Origin: Gemmatimonadota bacterium
Lineage (GTDB): Bacteria; Gemmatimonadota; Gemmatimonadetes; Gemmatimonadales; Gemmatimonadaceae
Assembly: GCA_021324775.1 (NCBI GenBank)
Contig: JAJPIM010000025.1
Coordinates: forward strand, 1-64,000
DNA length: 64,000 bases
Direction of reading: 5' to 3'
Shown: one piece after another, positions 38,846-47,385 of the stretch
How positions within the stretch are numbered: position 1 is the first letter of the stretch
Layout of the letters: each line of letters opens with the position of its first letter
Made by a program: the position numbers and the translations under genes
Notes under the pieces: model-generated
What the model saw: only the letters and a program-made list of their open reading frames with translations
Told to the model about the DNA's origin: nothing
Databases searched by the model: none

Positions 38846-39625
38846 CTAACCCAACTCCGCGAGCACGCGACGCATGGCATCCCGCGCGACCGGCGCCGCC
38901 GTCACCGTGCGCCCCACAATCACGTAGCTCGCACCCGCGGCCACAGCCTCTCCGGGCGTCACCACCCGCAGTTGGTCGTTCGCGGCCGAGCCCGTGAGCC
39001 GCACCCCCGGGATCAGCAGCTTCAGCGTGTTGCCGTATCCCACCCGCACCGCCGGCGCCTCGGCGCCCCCACACACGATCCCCGTCACGCCCGCCCGCCG
39101 CGCGATCTCGGCTAGCCGCAGCACTTCATCCTGCACGTTTACGCCAGTGCGGCCCCAGGCTTCGCCGAGTCGCTCGCCATCGAGTGACGTCAGCACGGTG
39201 ACTGCGAACACTTCACATTCCCCGCCGTGTCCAGCCTGCGCGGCGCCCTGACGGGCACCCTCCATCGCCGCCTCCATCATCGCGCGCCCGCCCGTCGCGT
39301 GAACCGTGAGGATGCGCGCCCCGATCCGCGCCGCGCTGCGCGCCGCCCCACGGGTGGTGTTCGGAATGTCGTGGAGCTTGAGATCGAGGAAGACCTGGCA
39401 TCCGTGCTCGGTGAGCGAGCGCACCACCGACGGCCCAGCTCCGGTGAACAACTCACCCCCCACCTTGTAGAACCGGCAGAGATCACCCAGCGCCGATACG
39501 ATCATCAGCGCGGAATCGGCGTTCGGAACGTCCAGCGCGACGATCGCTGTCGCCTTCGGCGCGGTCGAAGGTGTGGCCGGAGGCGGCTTGTGCCCCGCCT
39601 GGGGGACGTTCGGCGTTACAGTCAC
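38846..39625 (-). CDS. pyrF: Orotidine 5'-phosphate decarboxylase
   Basis: This 259-residue TIM-barrel enzyme has AIVALDVPNADSALMIV at the N-terminus and the catalytic Asp-Lys-Asp set in FLDLKLHDIPNT. It catalyses the last step to UMP. The GTG at 39625 overlaps the pyrD stop as GTGA and is chosen on that basis; it leaves about 25 Pro-rich residues before the core. It is the last of four tightly coupled genes (smpB, amidase, pyrD, pyrF). Confidence 0.94.
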   Translation of the reverse strand: MTVTPNVPQAGHKPPPATPSTAPKATAIVALDVPNADSALMIVSALGDLCRFYKVGGELFTGAGPSVVRSLTEHGCQVFLDLKLHDIPNTTRGAARSAARIGARILTVHATGGRAMMEAAMEGARQGAAQAGHGGECEVFAVTVLTSLDGERLGEAWGRTGVNVQDEVLRLAEIARRAGVTGIVCGGAEAPAVRVGYGNTLKLLIPGVRLTGSAANDQLRVVTPGEAVAAGASYVIVGRTVTAAPVARDAMRRVLAELG

Positions 39626-40557
39626 GCTGGCCACTCCAGACGTCCAACGACGTCTTTTAGGGTTTGGACTCCATGCTCGGCACACCACGCGCCCAACGCC
39701 CGCACCAGACGCTCGGGGAGCCGCGGATCCTGCAGCGCAGCCGTTCCCACGCCGACCAGCGTGGCCCCAGCCAACACATACTGCACGATGTCTTCCGCGC
39801 TGGCGATCCCTCCGACACCCATGACCGGCACTTTCACCGCGCGCGAAACTTTCCAGGTGGCGAGCACGCCCACCGGAAGGATCGCGGGCCCGCTGACCCC
39901 ACCTGTGCCAAAGCCCAGGATCGGACGCCGGCGCTCGACGTCGATCAGGAGCCCGGGCAGCGTGTTGACGACCGTGATCCCATCGGCACCCGCCTCCGCC
40001 GCCACTCGCGCGGTCGCCGCGATGTCAGGGAGCGTGGGAGAGAGCTTGACGAAGAGAGGGCGCCGGGCGGCCCGGCGAGCCTGCCCCACCAGATCCGCCA
40101 GCACCGACGGATCAGCCCCGAACTCCATGCCGCCATGCCGCACGTTGGGGCAGCTCACGTTCAGCTCGAACGCCGACACACCAGGCACCCCGTCCAGGGC
40201 GGAGATCACGGCGATGAAGTCATCCACGGTGGTGCCGACCACGTTCACCAGGACCCGCGCCCGTCGCACGTTCGCGGCGAGCCACGGCAGGTGCTCTCGC
40301 TGGACCGCCTCCACACCGGGATTCGCGAGGCCCACGGCGTTGATCATCCCGCCGCTGAACTCGGCGACGCGCGGAGCGGGCGCCCCCGTACGCGGCTCGA
40401 CACTCACCGCCTTCGTCACGAGGCCGCCGAGGGCATCCAGGTCCATCACGCCGGCCAGCTCGCGGCCATAGCCGGCCGTGCCTGACGCCAGGATCACCGG
40501 ATTCTGGAATTCGAGTCCCGCCGCTTCGACGCGCAGTGCGGCGGACGGCGATGTCAC
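39622..40557 (-). CDS. pyrD: Dihydroorotate dehydrogenase, class 1B type
   Basis: This 311-residue FMN barrel has the catalytic-Cys motif FELNVSCPNVRHGG, FMN-binding segments (VILASGTAGYG, VNTLPG) and GVGGIASAEDIV. A Cys rather than Ser as base is typical of class 1, and the sequence resembles 1B enzymes that need an electron-transfer PyrK, which is not seen here. The GTG start overlaps the amidase stop as GTGA, and the stop overlaps pyrF. Confidence 0.94.
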   Translation of the reverse strand: MTSPSAALRVEAAGLEFQNPVILASGTAGYGRELAGVMDLDALGGLVTKAVSVEPRTGAPAPRVAEFSGGMINAVGLANPGVEAVQREHLPWLAANVRRARVLVNVVGTTVDDFIAVISALDGVPGVSAFELNVSCPNVRHGGMEFGADPSVLADLVGQARRAARRPLFVKLSPTLPDIAATARVAAEAGADGITVVNTLPGLLIDVERRRPILGFGTGGVSGPAILPVGVLATWKVSRAVKVPVMGVGGIASAEDIVQYVLAGATLVGVGTAALQDPRLPERLVRALGAWCAEHGVQTLKDVVGRLEWPA

Positions 40558-41948
40558 TGCGCCGCGGTCCTCACACGGCGCGCGTATCGCGCCAGGTACT
40601 CCGCTGTCGCTCCGGCGATCGCGTTGGCCAGCGTCGCCTGCGACGATGACTGCGAGAGATACCGGGCTTCGGCCTTGTTCGTGCCGAATCCGATCTCCAC
40701 GAGCACCGCGGGCATGAAGGCTGTCACCAATACCCGGAACCCGGCCTGCTTCACGCCCCGGTCCGGGCCAGGGTGCACCCCGCCCAGCCGCTGCTGGATG
40801 ATCGCAGCCAGCTCGGACGATTCCCGCAGGTGCTCGTTCTGGTGCATGTCATCGATGATGAAGTTAACCGGATCGGGCTGTGTTGCGTCGGCACCGGTTT
40901 CGAACCGGACAGCCTCGTTCTCGATGCGCTCCACACGGCGCGCATCCTCGGTCTTGGCCTCGGCGAGGAAATAGGTCTCGAAGCCGCGCGCGGCCGCGGG
41001 ATCGTGCCACGTGGGGTTGGCCGCGTTGACGTGGATCGACAGAAAGAGGTCGCCTTTGTGCTCGTTCGCGATGCGCCCGCGGTCGGACAAGGCGATGAGC
41101 GTATCGGTCGTCCGCGTCTGCACCACGTCGATCCCTCGCCGCCGGAGCGCCGCACCCACTTTGAGCGCAACCGCGAGCGTGACCGTTTTCTCGTAGAGTG
41201 TGTGCGGGCCGCCGATCGGCCCCACCATACCGTGGTCGGGGCCTCCATGACCGGCATCGACCACGACGAGGTAGCGCTTCCCGGCGAGAGGGTTCTCGCC
41301 GGGACCGGCATCGTCCGATGCGCCCAACAGCTCGTCCCCCGACGCACTGACCCCTGCTACATCCCGATCATCGCCGGTGCCAGCTTCCACGGGGGCGGCA
41401 GGCGCGGGCTCCCGTTCCGGTAGCGCGGCCGTCTCGACGACTCCGCCACCTTGTTGGACGCCGCCATCCGGCGACCGTCGGCTCGCGAGGGCGTGGTGCC
41501 TGCCCGTGGCGGATACCAGTGGCGTGAAGACACGCAGCTCGCTCTGCGCCGAGTCGTAGAGGACACCGCTGCCCATCCGGGGGAAGACGTCCGCGACCAC
41601 CGCGAGCGGCAGATACAGCGTGCCGTGGTCTACCGTTGCCGGCGCCGGGAGAGGCACAATGCCGGCGGCCGACGTCGCGAAGCCGCTCTGATCGGCGACG
41701 TCGAACGTGATGCCTGGCACCGACACGGAATAGTGCCCGTTGGACAGTCGCTTGCTGCTGCCGCCCAGCGCCGTCGCCACCAGGTCGGCCCGCACCACGA
41801 GCTGGCCGTCACCACGAACGACGAACGGTACCCTGACCCCATGCGCATCACCCGCCGCTTTCACTGTGAGCGCCGTCGGCGGCCCGGTCCGTGGCACCGA
41901 CGGCAGCACCCCCTGCAACAGGCACGCGATCGCCAGCGCCAGCATCAC
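40554..41948 (-). CDS. N-acetylmuramoyl-L-alanine amidase (Amidase_3)
   Basis: This 464-residue exported hydrolase starts with a signal-like segment (LALAIACLLQGVLPS), followed by a copper-amine-oxidase-like N-terminal region, an acidic low-complexity linker and an Amidase_3 domain from about residue 220. The zinc ligands are in VVVDAGHGGPDHG, LFLSIHVNAA and the catalytic Glu in LVEIGFGTN. It cleaves the amide between MurNAc and the stem peptide. The GTG start overlaps the smpB stop as GTGA, followed at once by an ATG that could also serve. Confidence 0.92.
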   Translation of the reverse strand: MMLALAIACLLQGVLPSVPRTGPPTALTVKAAGDAHGVRVPFVVRGDGQLVVRADLVATALGGSSKRLSNGHYSVSVPGITFDVADQSGFATSAAGIVPLPAPATVDHGTLYLPLAVVADVFPRMGSGVLYDSAQSELRVFTPLVSATGRHHALASRRSPDGGVQQGGGVVETAALPEREPAPAAPVEAGTGDDRDVAGVSASGDELLGASDDAGPGENPLAGKRYLVVVDAGHGGPDHGMVGPIGGPHTLYEKTVTLAVALKVGAALRRRGIDVVQTRTTDTLIALSDRGRIANEHKGDLFLSIHVNAANPTWHDPAAARGFETYFLAEAKTEDARRVERIENEAVRFETGADATQPDPVNFIIDDMHQNEHLRESSELAAIIQQRLGGVHPGPDRGVKQAGFRVLVTAFMPAVLVEIGFGTNKAEARYLSQSSSQATLANAIAGATAEYLARYARRVRTAAQ

Positions 41949-42427
41949 CGGCCGCGCCCAGTCCTGGCCAGCGCGCGCGCCATGTCGCGCTGGTCGGACC
42001 GCCGGCGCTCATCCGCTCGCTTGTCATGCAACTTCTTCCCCCGCCCGAGACCGATCACGACTTTTGCCACTCCGCGCTTGAAATAGAGGTCGAGAGGGAT
42101 CAGCGTGAGCCCGTCGCGCTCCACGGCGCCGATGAGCCGCCGGATCTCCTTCTTGTGCAGCAGGAGCTTCCGGGTGCGTGTCGGCTCATGGTTGAACTGA
42201 TGCCCGGCTTCGTACGGCGCGATATGCAGATTCAGCAGAAAGACCTCGCCCCCGTTGACGGTCCCGAAGGCGTCGCTCAACGTCGCCTTGCCGCTTCGGA
42301 GTGCCTTGACCTCGGTCCCGGTCAGCACCAACCCCGCTTCCCAGGTCTCCAGAATCTGATATTCGTGACGCGCGCGCCGGTTCCGCGCAATCGGCTCAGT
42401 CTCCGTGTCGCCCGGGACTCGGGCCAT
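41945..42427 (-). CDS. smpB: SsrA-binding protein SmpB
   Basis: This 160-residue SmpB has RRARHEYQILETWEAGLVLT at the start of the OB barrel and a basic C-terminal tail (KKLHDKRADERRRSDQRDMA) that mimics mRNA in trans-translation. It escorts tmRNA to stalled ribosomes. No tmRNA gene was found in the window. It heads a coupled four-gene set and is divergent from tRNA-Leu. Confidence 0.97.
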   Translation of the reverse strand: MARVPGDTETEPIARNRRARHEYQILETWEAGLVLTGTEVKALRSGKATLSDAFGTVNGGEVFLLNLHIAPYEAGHQFNHEPTRTRKLLLHKKEIRRLIGAVERDGLTLIPLDLYFKRGVAKVVIGLGRGKKLHDKRADERRRSDQRDMARALARTGRGR

Positions 42428-42483
42428 GGCAGCTACTCTTCGTGACGGGGAAACGCGTGGAGTGGCAACAATATGCGTTCGCG

Positions 42484-42512
42484 TTGACCCCCACGGTGGG
42501 CTATCCTATACT
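42484..42512 (+). promoter_or_regulatory. Sigma-70-type promoter of tRNA-Leu
   Basis: TTGACC (42484-42489), a 17-base spacer and TATACT (42507-42512) sit nine bases before the tRNA. This is the clearest consensus promoter in the window, appropriate for a stable-RNA gene. Confidence 0.85.
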
Positions 42513-42521
42513 ACGCGGTTC

Positions 42522-42605
42522 GCCGAAGTGGTGGAACTGGTAGACGCGCTGCATTCAGGGTGCAGTGGGCGACAGCCCGTGGGGGTTCGAGTCCCCCCTT
42601 CGGCA
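42522..42605 (+). tRNA. tRNA-Leu (anticodon CAG)
   Basis: This 84-base class II tRNA has a 7-bp acceptor stem GCCGAAG/CTTCGGC with discriminator A. The anticodon stem CTGCA/TGCAG surrounds the loop TTCAGGG, giving anticodon CAG. There is a long variable arm and a T arm GGGGG-TTCGAGT-CCCCC. It reads CUG codons. The 3' CCA is not encoded and must be added after transcription. Confidence 0.97.
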
Positions 42606-42624
42606 CTGATGAGCGGATTGCACA

Positions 42625-42666
42625 CAAACGGGGCCGGCTGCAACGTCGTGCAGCCGGCCCCGTTTG
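42625..42666. terminator. Strong bidirectional terminator
   Basis: A perfect 18-bp stem (42625-42642 with 42649-42666) with a 6-base loop, ending CAAACG...CGTTTG, lies 20 bases after tRNA-Leu and 15 before the stop of the convergent gene. It can stop both transcripts. Confidence 0.85.
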
Positions 42667-42681
42667 CGTCCCACGCGATCG

Positions 42682-43245
42682 TTATCCGCCGCTCCGGATC
42701 TCCGACGGCGCCACATCCTCCGGCAGCGCCGCCTCCCCGAACGACCGGCGCAGTGCCTCCGACGCTTCCGCGAGAAACGCGGTCACGATGGCCCCCGCTA
42801 CTTCGAGATCCGCAGGCGCCGGGTCGAGCCGCCCCGCGAATCCGAGGAGCACGCGACCAAGCCGGTCGCCCGTTCGCTCGGATGCGCTCTTGTCATCCAG
42901 CGCGTCTGCGTACGCCGAGAGGCGGATGTTGAACTGGCGCGCCGCCACGCTCCGCCGGGCGGTCGCCACACGAGGATCGCGCCGCACCGCCCGCGCGAGC
43001 GCCGATGACACCAGCGACGCGGTGCGGTCATCCAGAGCGTCGCGCTGCGCAGCCAGCATCCCCCCGGCCCGGCGCACATAACGCAGCTCCCACCTCGCGT
43101 GGTCAGCGTCGCCGCGCGTCCCGATCTCGGCAAGTTGCCGGACGTCGGACTCCGGTGGATCGACGAGCAACGCGCGCACGAAGGCGGATGCTTGCTCGCG
43201 CCCCGCCCGCTCGGCCTGCCACCGCCGCCATAGCCCCATCCGCAT
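42682..43245 (-). CDS. Conserved-looking protein of unknown function
   Basis: This protein of about 187 residues is charged and largely helical, with no signal, membrane segment or motif that I recognise. It is rich in Arg and Ala, with segments such as RQFNIRLSAYADALDDKSAS and ending ALPEDVAPSEIRSGG. Two adjacent ATG starts (43245, 43239) fit; the open frame further upstream is low-complexity shadow. It follows the Rrf2 regulator gene by 53 bases and ends at the strong terminator, so it is the last gene of its unit. Confidence 0.7.
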   Translation of the reverse strand: MRMGLWRRWQAERAGREQASAFVRALLVDPPESDVRQLAEIGTRGDADHARWELRYVRRAGGMLAAQRDALDDRTASLVSSALARAVRRDPRVATARRSVAARQFNIRLSAYADALDDKSASERTGDRLGRVLLGFAGRLDPAPADLEVAGAIVTAFLAEASEALRRSFGEAALPEDVAPSEIRSGG

Positions 43246-43298
43246 GCGGCCTCGCCCGACGGCTGCGCCCGACGTGGTGGCGGGCGTCGGCGTCGATC

Positions 43299-43769
43299 CT
43301 ACGCCTGCAGGACCGGTAGACCCACGCGCTCGAGACCGACGCGCTCCCGCACCACGCTCTCCTCCGCCAGCAGATCGGCCAGGTGCACCCCTTCGAGCAC
43401 GTCGTCGATCTTCTGCTGCAACAGCATCCACACGGGGCGGATGCTGCAGTGCTGCGACGCCGAGCATCGCTCCTCCTCCACGGGATGCGTCACGCAGTGG
43501 AGGTCGAAGGTCCCCAGCTCGGATGCCGCGATGACGTCGCGTACCGATACGCGATCGGCCGGACGCGCGAGCACGTATCCGCCGTGCGCGCCACGGGTGC
43601 TACGAACGACATCGGCGCGCCGCAACCGGAGCAGGATCTGCTCCACATAGTCCGCCGGGAGCCGCTCGCGCGCTGCCAGCTCGCGCCCCGTCAGCGGGCC
43701 CTCGTCGGCGCGCTTGGCCAGGTGTAACGCGCATATCAGCCCGTACTCGGCCCACGTCGTTATGCGCAT
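43299..43769 (-). CDS. Rrf2-family transcriptional regulator
   Basis: This 156-residue regulator has the N-terminal winged helix typical of Rrf2 (TTWAEYGLICALHLAKRADE, ADYVEQILLRLRRADVVRST, GGYVLARPADRVSV) and three Cys at 92, 102 and 108. The cysteines probably hold an Fe-S cluster or sense redox/NO, as in IscR and NsrR, but the Cx9Cx5C spacing is wider than in those proteins. An extra C-terminal stretch follows. Target genes are unknown; the A-type Fe-S carrier gene in this window is one possibility. Confidence 0.9.
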   Translation of the reverse strand: MRITTWAEYGLICALHLAKRADEGPLTGRELAARERLPADYVEQILLRLRRADVVRSTRGAHGGYVLARPADRVSVRDVIAASELGTFDLHCVTHPVEEERCSASQHCSIRPVWMLLQQKIDDVLEGVHLADLLAEESVVRERVGLERVGLPVLQA

Positions 43770-43861
43770 ACCTGCAGGTTAGGGGTCCCGGCGGACGAGG
43801 GCAAGGGCGCGACGGCGTAGACCGGCGATCGGGGCCCGCGCCCCGGCCCCGATGGTCGCGC

Positions 43862-45289
43862 TCACCCGCCGCCCGGCACGCCGTGCGGCCCGCCGGGCAC
43901 CCCGATGTCGGTCATTTTCCGCAGGTCGAGCACCTGCTCGATCTCGTCCGGCGGCAGCACGTGCTCGCGCCGGACGAGATCCCGGATCAGCACATTCTCC
44001 TTCACTGATTGCTTGCTCAGGTCCGCAGCCCTGGCGTAGCCGATGCGCGGCGCGAGCGCCGTGGCGAGTGCCGCCGACCGCTCCACCCAGTAGGCACACT
44101 GTTCGGGGTTCGCTTCCAGCCCCTGCACGCACCGATCGGCCATCACCTGCATCGCGTTGGTCAGGATCGTCCCGGAAAGCAACACATTGTACGCGATCAC
44201 CGGCATCATCACGTTCAGCTCGAGTTGCCCATGCTCGGCGGCCGCCGCCACGCACGTGTCGCACCCGATGACCTGGAAGCACACCTGATTGACCATCTCG
44301 GGGATCGACGGATTGATCTTCCCCGGCATGATCGACGAACCCGGCTGCACCGCGGGAAGCCGGATCTCGTCGAGACCCGTGCGCGGGCCGCTCGCGAGTA
44401 GCCGCAGATCGCTCGCGATCTTGCTCAGATCGAGCGCCAGCACCTTGAGTTGCGCGCTGTAGCCCGCGACATCGCCCATGCTCTGCATCAGTTGGATGCG
44501 GTCGCGTCCCTCGCGGATCTCGAAACCGGTCATGGCCCGCAGATGGCGCACCATGAGCGCCGGGTACGACGGCTCGACGTTGACGCCAGTCCCCACGGCA
44601 CTTCCGCCGATGCCAAGGTCACGGAGATACCCGGCCGCCTGCGCCACTCGCCGCATCCCGCGCTCCAGCGTTTCGCCATACGCGCGGAGCTCCTGGCCAA
44701 GACGGATGGGCATGGCGTCCTGGAGGTGCGTCCGCCCCGCTTTCAGCACTCCGTCGAACTCGTCGCCCTTCGCGCGAAATGCGCGCGACAATGCGTTGGC
44801 GGCGCTGATGAGCGGATCCAGTTGCGCCAGGCAGGCGAGCCGGATTGCCGTCGGGATCACATCGTTGGTCGACTGCGCCATGTTGACGTGATCGTTGGGA
44901 TGGACCGGTTCGTACGTGCCGCGCGCGTGTCCGAGCAGTTCGTTCGCGCGGTTCGCCAGCACTTCGTTCGTGTTCATGTTGTGCGACGTCCCGGCACCGG
45001 CCTGATAGACGTCGACCACGAACTGGTCCAGGTGCTGGCCCGCGAGCACCTCATCGGCTGCCCGGATCACCGCATCCGCCCGCTCGGCATCCAGCCGCCC
45101 CGTCTCCTTATGCGTTTCGGCCGCTGCTTTCTTGATCCACACGGTGGCGCGAACAAACACTGGCAGCGCGCGCAGCCCGCTGATCGGGAAGTTGCGCGCG
45201 GCACGCTCCGTCTGCACGCCATACAGCGCGTCGGCCGGTACAGGGAGCTCACCGAGGGGATCACGTTCGCTGCGGGTACGACTGGACAT
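43862..45289 (-). CDS. aspA: Aspartate ammonia-lyase
   Basis: This 475-residue member of the aspartase/fumarase superfamily has GTSHNMNTNEVLANR, HPNDHVNMAQSTND and the flexible signature loop GSSIMPGKINP. The first block is closer to aspartase than to class II fumarase, so deamination of aspartate to fumarate is preferred; fumarase is the alternative. The ATG at 45289 fits the family start. It lies 12 bases after the DUF4149-like gene and 92 bases before the Rrf2 gene. Confidence 0.85.
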   Translation of the reverse strand: MSSRTRSERDPLGELPVPADALYGVQTERAARNFPISGLRALPVFVRATVWIKKAAAETHKETGRLDAERADAVIRAADEVLAGQHLDQFVVDVYQAGAGTSHNMNTNEVLANRANELLGHARGTYEPVHPNDHVNMAQSTNDVIPTAIRLACLAQLDPLISAANALSRAFRAKGDEFDGVLKAGRTHLQDAMPIRLGQELRAYGETLERGMRRVAQAAGYLRDLGIGGSAVGTGVNVEPSYPALMVRHLRAMTGFEIREGRDRIQLMQSMGDVAGYSAQLKVLALDLSKIASDLRLLASGPRTGLDEIRLPAVQPGSSIMPGKINPSIPEMVNQVCFQVIGCDTCVAAAAEHGQLELNVMMPVIAYNVLLSGTILTNAMQVMADRCVQGLEANPEQCAYWVERSAALATALAPRIGYARAADLSKQSVKENVLIRDLVRREHVLPPDEIEQVLDLRKMTDIGVPGGPHGVPGGG

Positions 45290-45301
45290 GGAAATCGGAC
45301 G

Positions 45302-45778
45302 TCAGGAGTGGGAATTGCGCGCGGTCAGGACCGGCACCGCCAGCATCACGACGGCGGCCGCGGAAATGAGCGCGAGCACGTAGATGCCAAGGATCGTGCC
45401 ATGCAGGCGGCCAAAGGCCACGCGCCGCGCATCGTCCGGCGCGAGCGCGCCGACCGGGCCCCCGATCGCGTCCTGGATCGCGCGGATGCGAGGCGCGACG
45501 ATGAACTGCGAGACTCCGCACGTAAGACCCCACGCGACGGCGGCGAGCACCTGCGCACGGCGCCCGGGACTCGGACGCTCCTGAGCGGCGACCACCGTCA
45601 GCACGACCCCGCCGGCCAATCCGGTCAGGAATACCGGAGAGAGCACGCGGCCCACTAGCGCACCTGCGACGGCGTGCGACGGGATCGTCGCGAACGCCGC
45701 CGGAGCGACCGACGCGATGAGCAGGAGTGCGGCTCCGATCCAGAGCGACGCGAGGACCACAGCCGCGAGGGGGCGCAT
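45302..45778 (-). CDS. DUF4149-like four-helix membrane protein
   Basis: This 158-residue protein has four hydrophobic helices (near residues 5-30, 45-65, 80-95 and 125-148) with RLHGTILGIY before the last, a pattern like DUF4149/TMEM205 proteins. Function is unknown. It lies six bases after the metallo-hydrolase gene, in the unit that starts upstream of trxB. Confidence 0.75.
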   Translation of the reverse strand: MRPLAAVVLASLWIGAALLLIASVAPAAFATIPSHAVAGALVGRVLSPVFLTGLAGGVVLTVVAAQERPSPGRRAQVLAAVAWGLTCGVSQFIVAPRIRAIQDAIGGPVGALAPDDARRVAFGRLHGTILGIYVLALISAAAVVMLAVPVLTARNSHS

Positions 45779-45784
45779 CGTCGT

Positions 45785-46435
45785 CTACCGCGCCCCGCTT
45801 CCGATCACGCGCGCCGCTCCGCTCAGGAACGGGTTGTCGCGCAGCTCGCGGCCGATCGTCGTCGCCGGACCATGTCCGGGGTGTACGATGTGGACGCCCG
45901 GTAGGGTCGCGATTCGCGCCAGCGATTCGCTCATGGCGGTGGGATCGCAATACGGCATGTCGGTACGGCCAATGCTCCCCGCGAACAACAGATCTCCGCC
46001 GAACACCCGATCCGGCCCGACGAACGCGACGTGCCCCGGAGCGTGCCCCGGGACGTGCATCACGTCGAAGCCGATGCCGCCGAGGCGCAGTACCTGGCCT
46101 TCGGCCAGCGGCCCGTCGGGCGGCGGCGGCGGATCGAACGGCACTCCGTAGAGCTCGGCGCTCTCGGTGCCGCGGGCGTAGACCGGCGCGTCCAGCGGAT
46201 GCATGAGGATGGGAACGTCGTAGAGCCGGCGAATCGCGGCGATGCCGCCGATGTGATCCAGATGCGCGTGTGTGAGCCAGATCGCGTCCAGGGTGGCGCC
46301 GGACCGGCGCAGCACGCCGATGAGGCGCTCGCCTTCGTCGCCGGGATCGATGTAGACCGCATGGCCGGAGACCTCGTCGACGACGAGATAGGAGTTCTCC
46401 TCGAAGGGACCCACCGTCGTCGCGGTGACGATCAT
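45785..46435 (-). CDS. Metallo-beta-lactamase-fold hydrolase (glyoxalase II-like)
   Basis: This 216-residue protein has the metal-binding [10 protein letters not shown], a second histidine in [10 protein letters not shown], the Asp in [16 protein letters not shown] and the final HPGHGPATT. It belongs to the hydroxyacylglutathione-hydrolase-like branch, which also includes persulfide dioxygenases and thioester hydrolases. The substrate is not readable from the motifs. The ATG overlaps the trxB stop as ATGA, which links it to thiol redox metabolism. Confidence 0.9.
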   Translation of the reverse strand: MIVTATTVGPFEENSYLVVDEVSGHAVYIDPGDEGERLIGVLRRSGATLDAIWLTHAHLDHIGGIAAIRRLYDVPILMHPLDAPVYARGTESAELYGVPFDPPPPPDGPLAEGQVLRLGGIGFDVMHVPGHAPGHVAFVGPDRVFGGDLLFAGSIGRTDMPYCDPTAMSESLARIATLPGVHIVHPGHGPATTIGRELRDNPFLSGAARVIGSGAR

Positions 46436-47385
46436 CCGCGCCGCGCCGCGAGATATTTCTCGGCCGCGATCGCCGCGGTCGTCCCATCGCCCGCCGCGGT
46501 CGTCACCTGGCGGGTGAGTTGCGCGCGCACATCCCCGGCCGCGAACAATCCGCCGAGCGAGGTCTGCATGTTGATGTCCGTCCGGAGGTATCCCAACTCG
46601 TCGTGGTCGACATGGGCCTCGACGATCCCGGTATTCGGCCGGAAGCCGATGAAGACGAACAGTCCCGTCGCATCCAGGCATCGCTCCGCGCCCGTCTTGA
46701 CGTTCCGCAGCCGCAGCGCGTGCACCAGCCCCTTCTCATCACCCTCGACCGACGTGACGACCGTGTCCCAGATGACCTCGATCTTGGGATTCGCCTTCAG
46801 GCGCTGCTGGAGAATGCCTGACGCGCGCAGCTCGTCACGCCGGTGGATCAGATAAACCTTCTCGGCGTATCGCGTGAGGAAGTCGCTCTCCTCCACGGCC
46901 GCGTCACCCCCGCCGACGACGGCGATCGTATGCCCCTTGAAGAAGGCACCATCGCAGATCGCACAGTACGACACGCCCTTCCCCGCATATTCGGTCTCGC
47001 CCGGCACGTTCAGCAGGACCGGTGTTCCACCCGCCGTCACGATCACTGCCGGTGCGCGGAGGTGGTCGCCCTCCTCTGTCTCGACGTCGAAGATCCCGTC
47101 ATCCCCCTTCCGCACCGCCGTGACGCGGCCTCCGTTACGGAACTCCGCCCCGAACTTGCGCGCATGGTTCTCGAACCGCTGCGCGAGATCCCACCCCTCG
47201 ATGTGCTCGAAGCCGGGATAGTCCTCGATCGTCTCGGTGCGCAGCAGCTCGCCACCCGGAACGCCTGCCTCGAGCACGACGGTCCGCAGCATCGAGCGTC
47301 CGGCGTATAGCGCCGCCGTCAACCCGGCCGGCCCCGCGCCGACGATGATCACGTCGTATTCAGCAGTCGTTCCCACGTTCCTCAC
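46432..47385 (-). CDS. trxB: Thioredoxin reductase
   Basis: This 317-residue FAD/NADPH flavoprotein has an N-terminal [15 protein letters not shown], the redox-active pair Cys141 and Cys144 (CAIC rather than the usual CATC), NADPH-binding [10 protein letters not shown] and the FAD segment GLFAAGDVR. It reduces thioredoxin. The GTG at 47385 is listed; the GTG at 47376 has a better AGGTGA site and removes three residues. Either way the gene overlaps the end of the upstream unknown gene. Confidence 0.94.
   Translation of the reverse strand: MRNVGTTAEYDVIIVGAGPAGLTAALYAGRSMLRTVVLEAGVPGGELLRTETIEDYPGFEHIEGWDLAQRFENHARKFGAEFRNGGRVTAVRKGDDGIFDVETEEGDHLRAPAVIVTAGGTPVLLNVPGETEYAGKGVSYCAICDGAFFKGHTIAVVGGGDAAVEESDFLTRYAEKVYLIHRRDELRASGILQQRLKANPKIEVIWDTVVTSVEGDEKGLVHALRLRNVKTGAERCLDATGLFVFIGFRPNTGIVEAHVDHDELGYLRTDINMQTSLGGLFAAGDVRAQLTRQVTTAAGDGTTAAIAAEKYLAARRG

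Noticed and set aside
42522-42666. Integration (att) site at tRNA-Leu
   Set aside because: No repeat of the tRNA 3' end, integrase or mobile gene nearby.
43862-45289. Class II fumarase
   Set aside because: The GTSHNMNTNEVLANR block is nearer to aspartase; fumarase kept only as an alternative.
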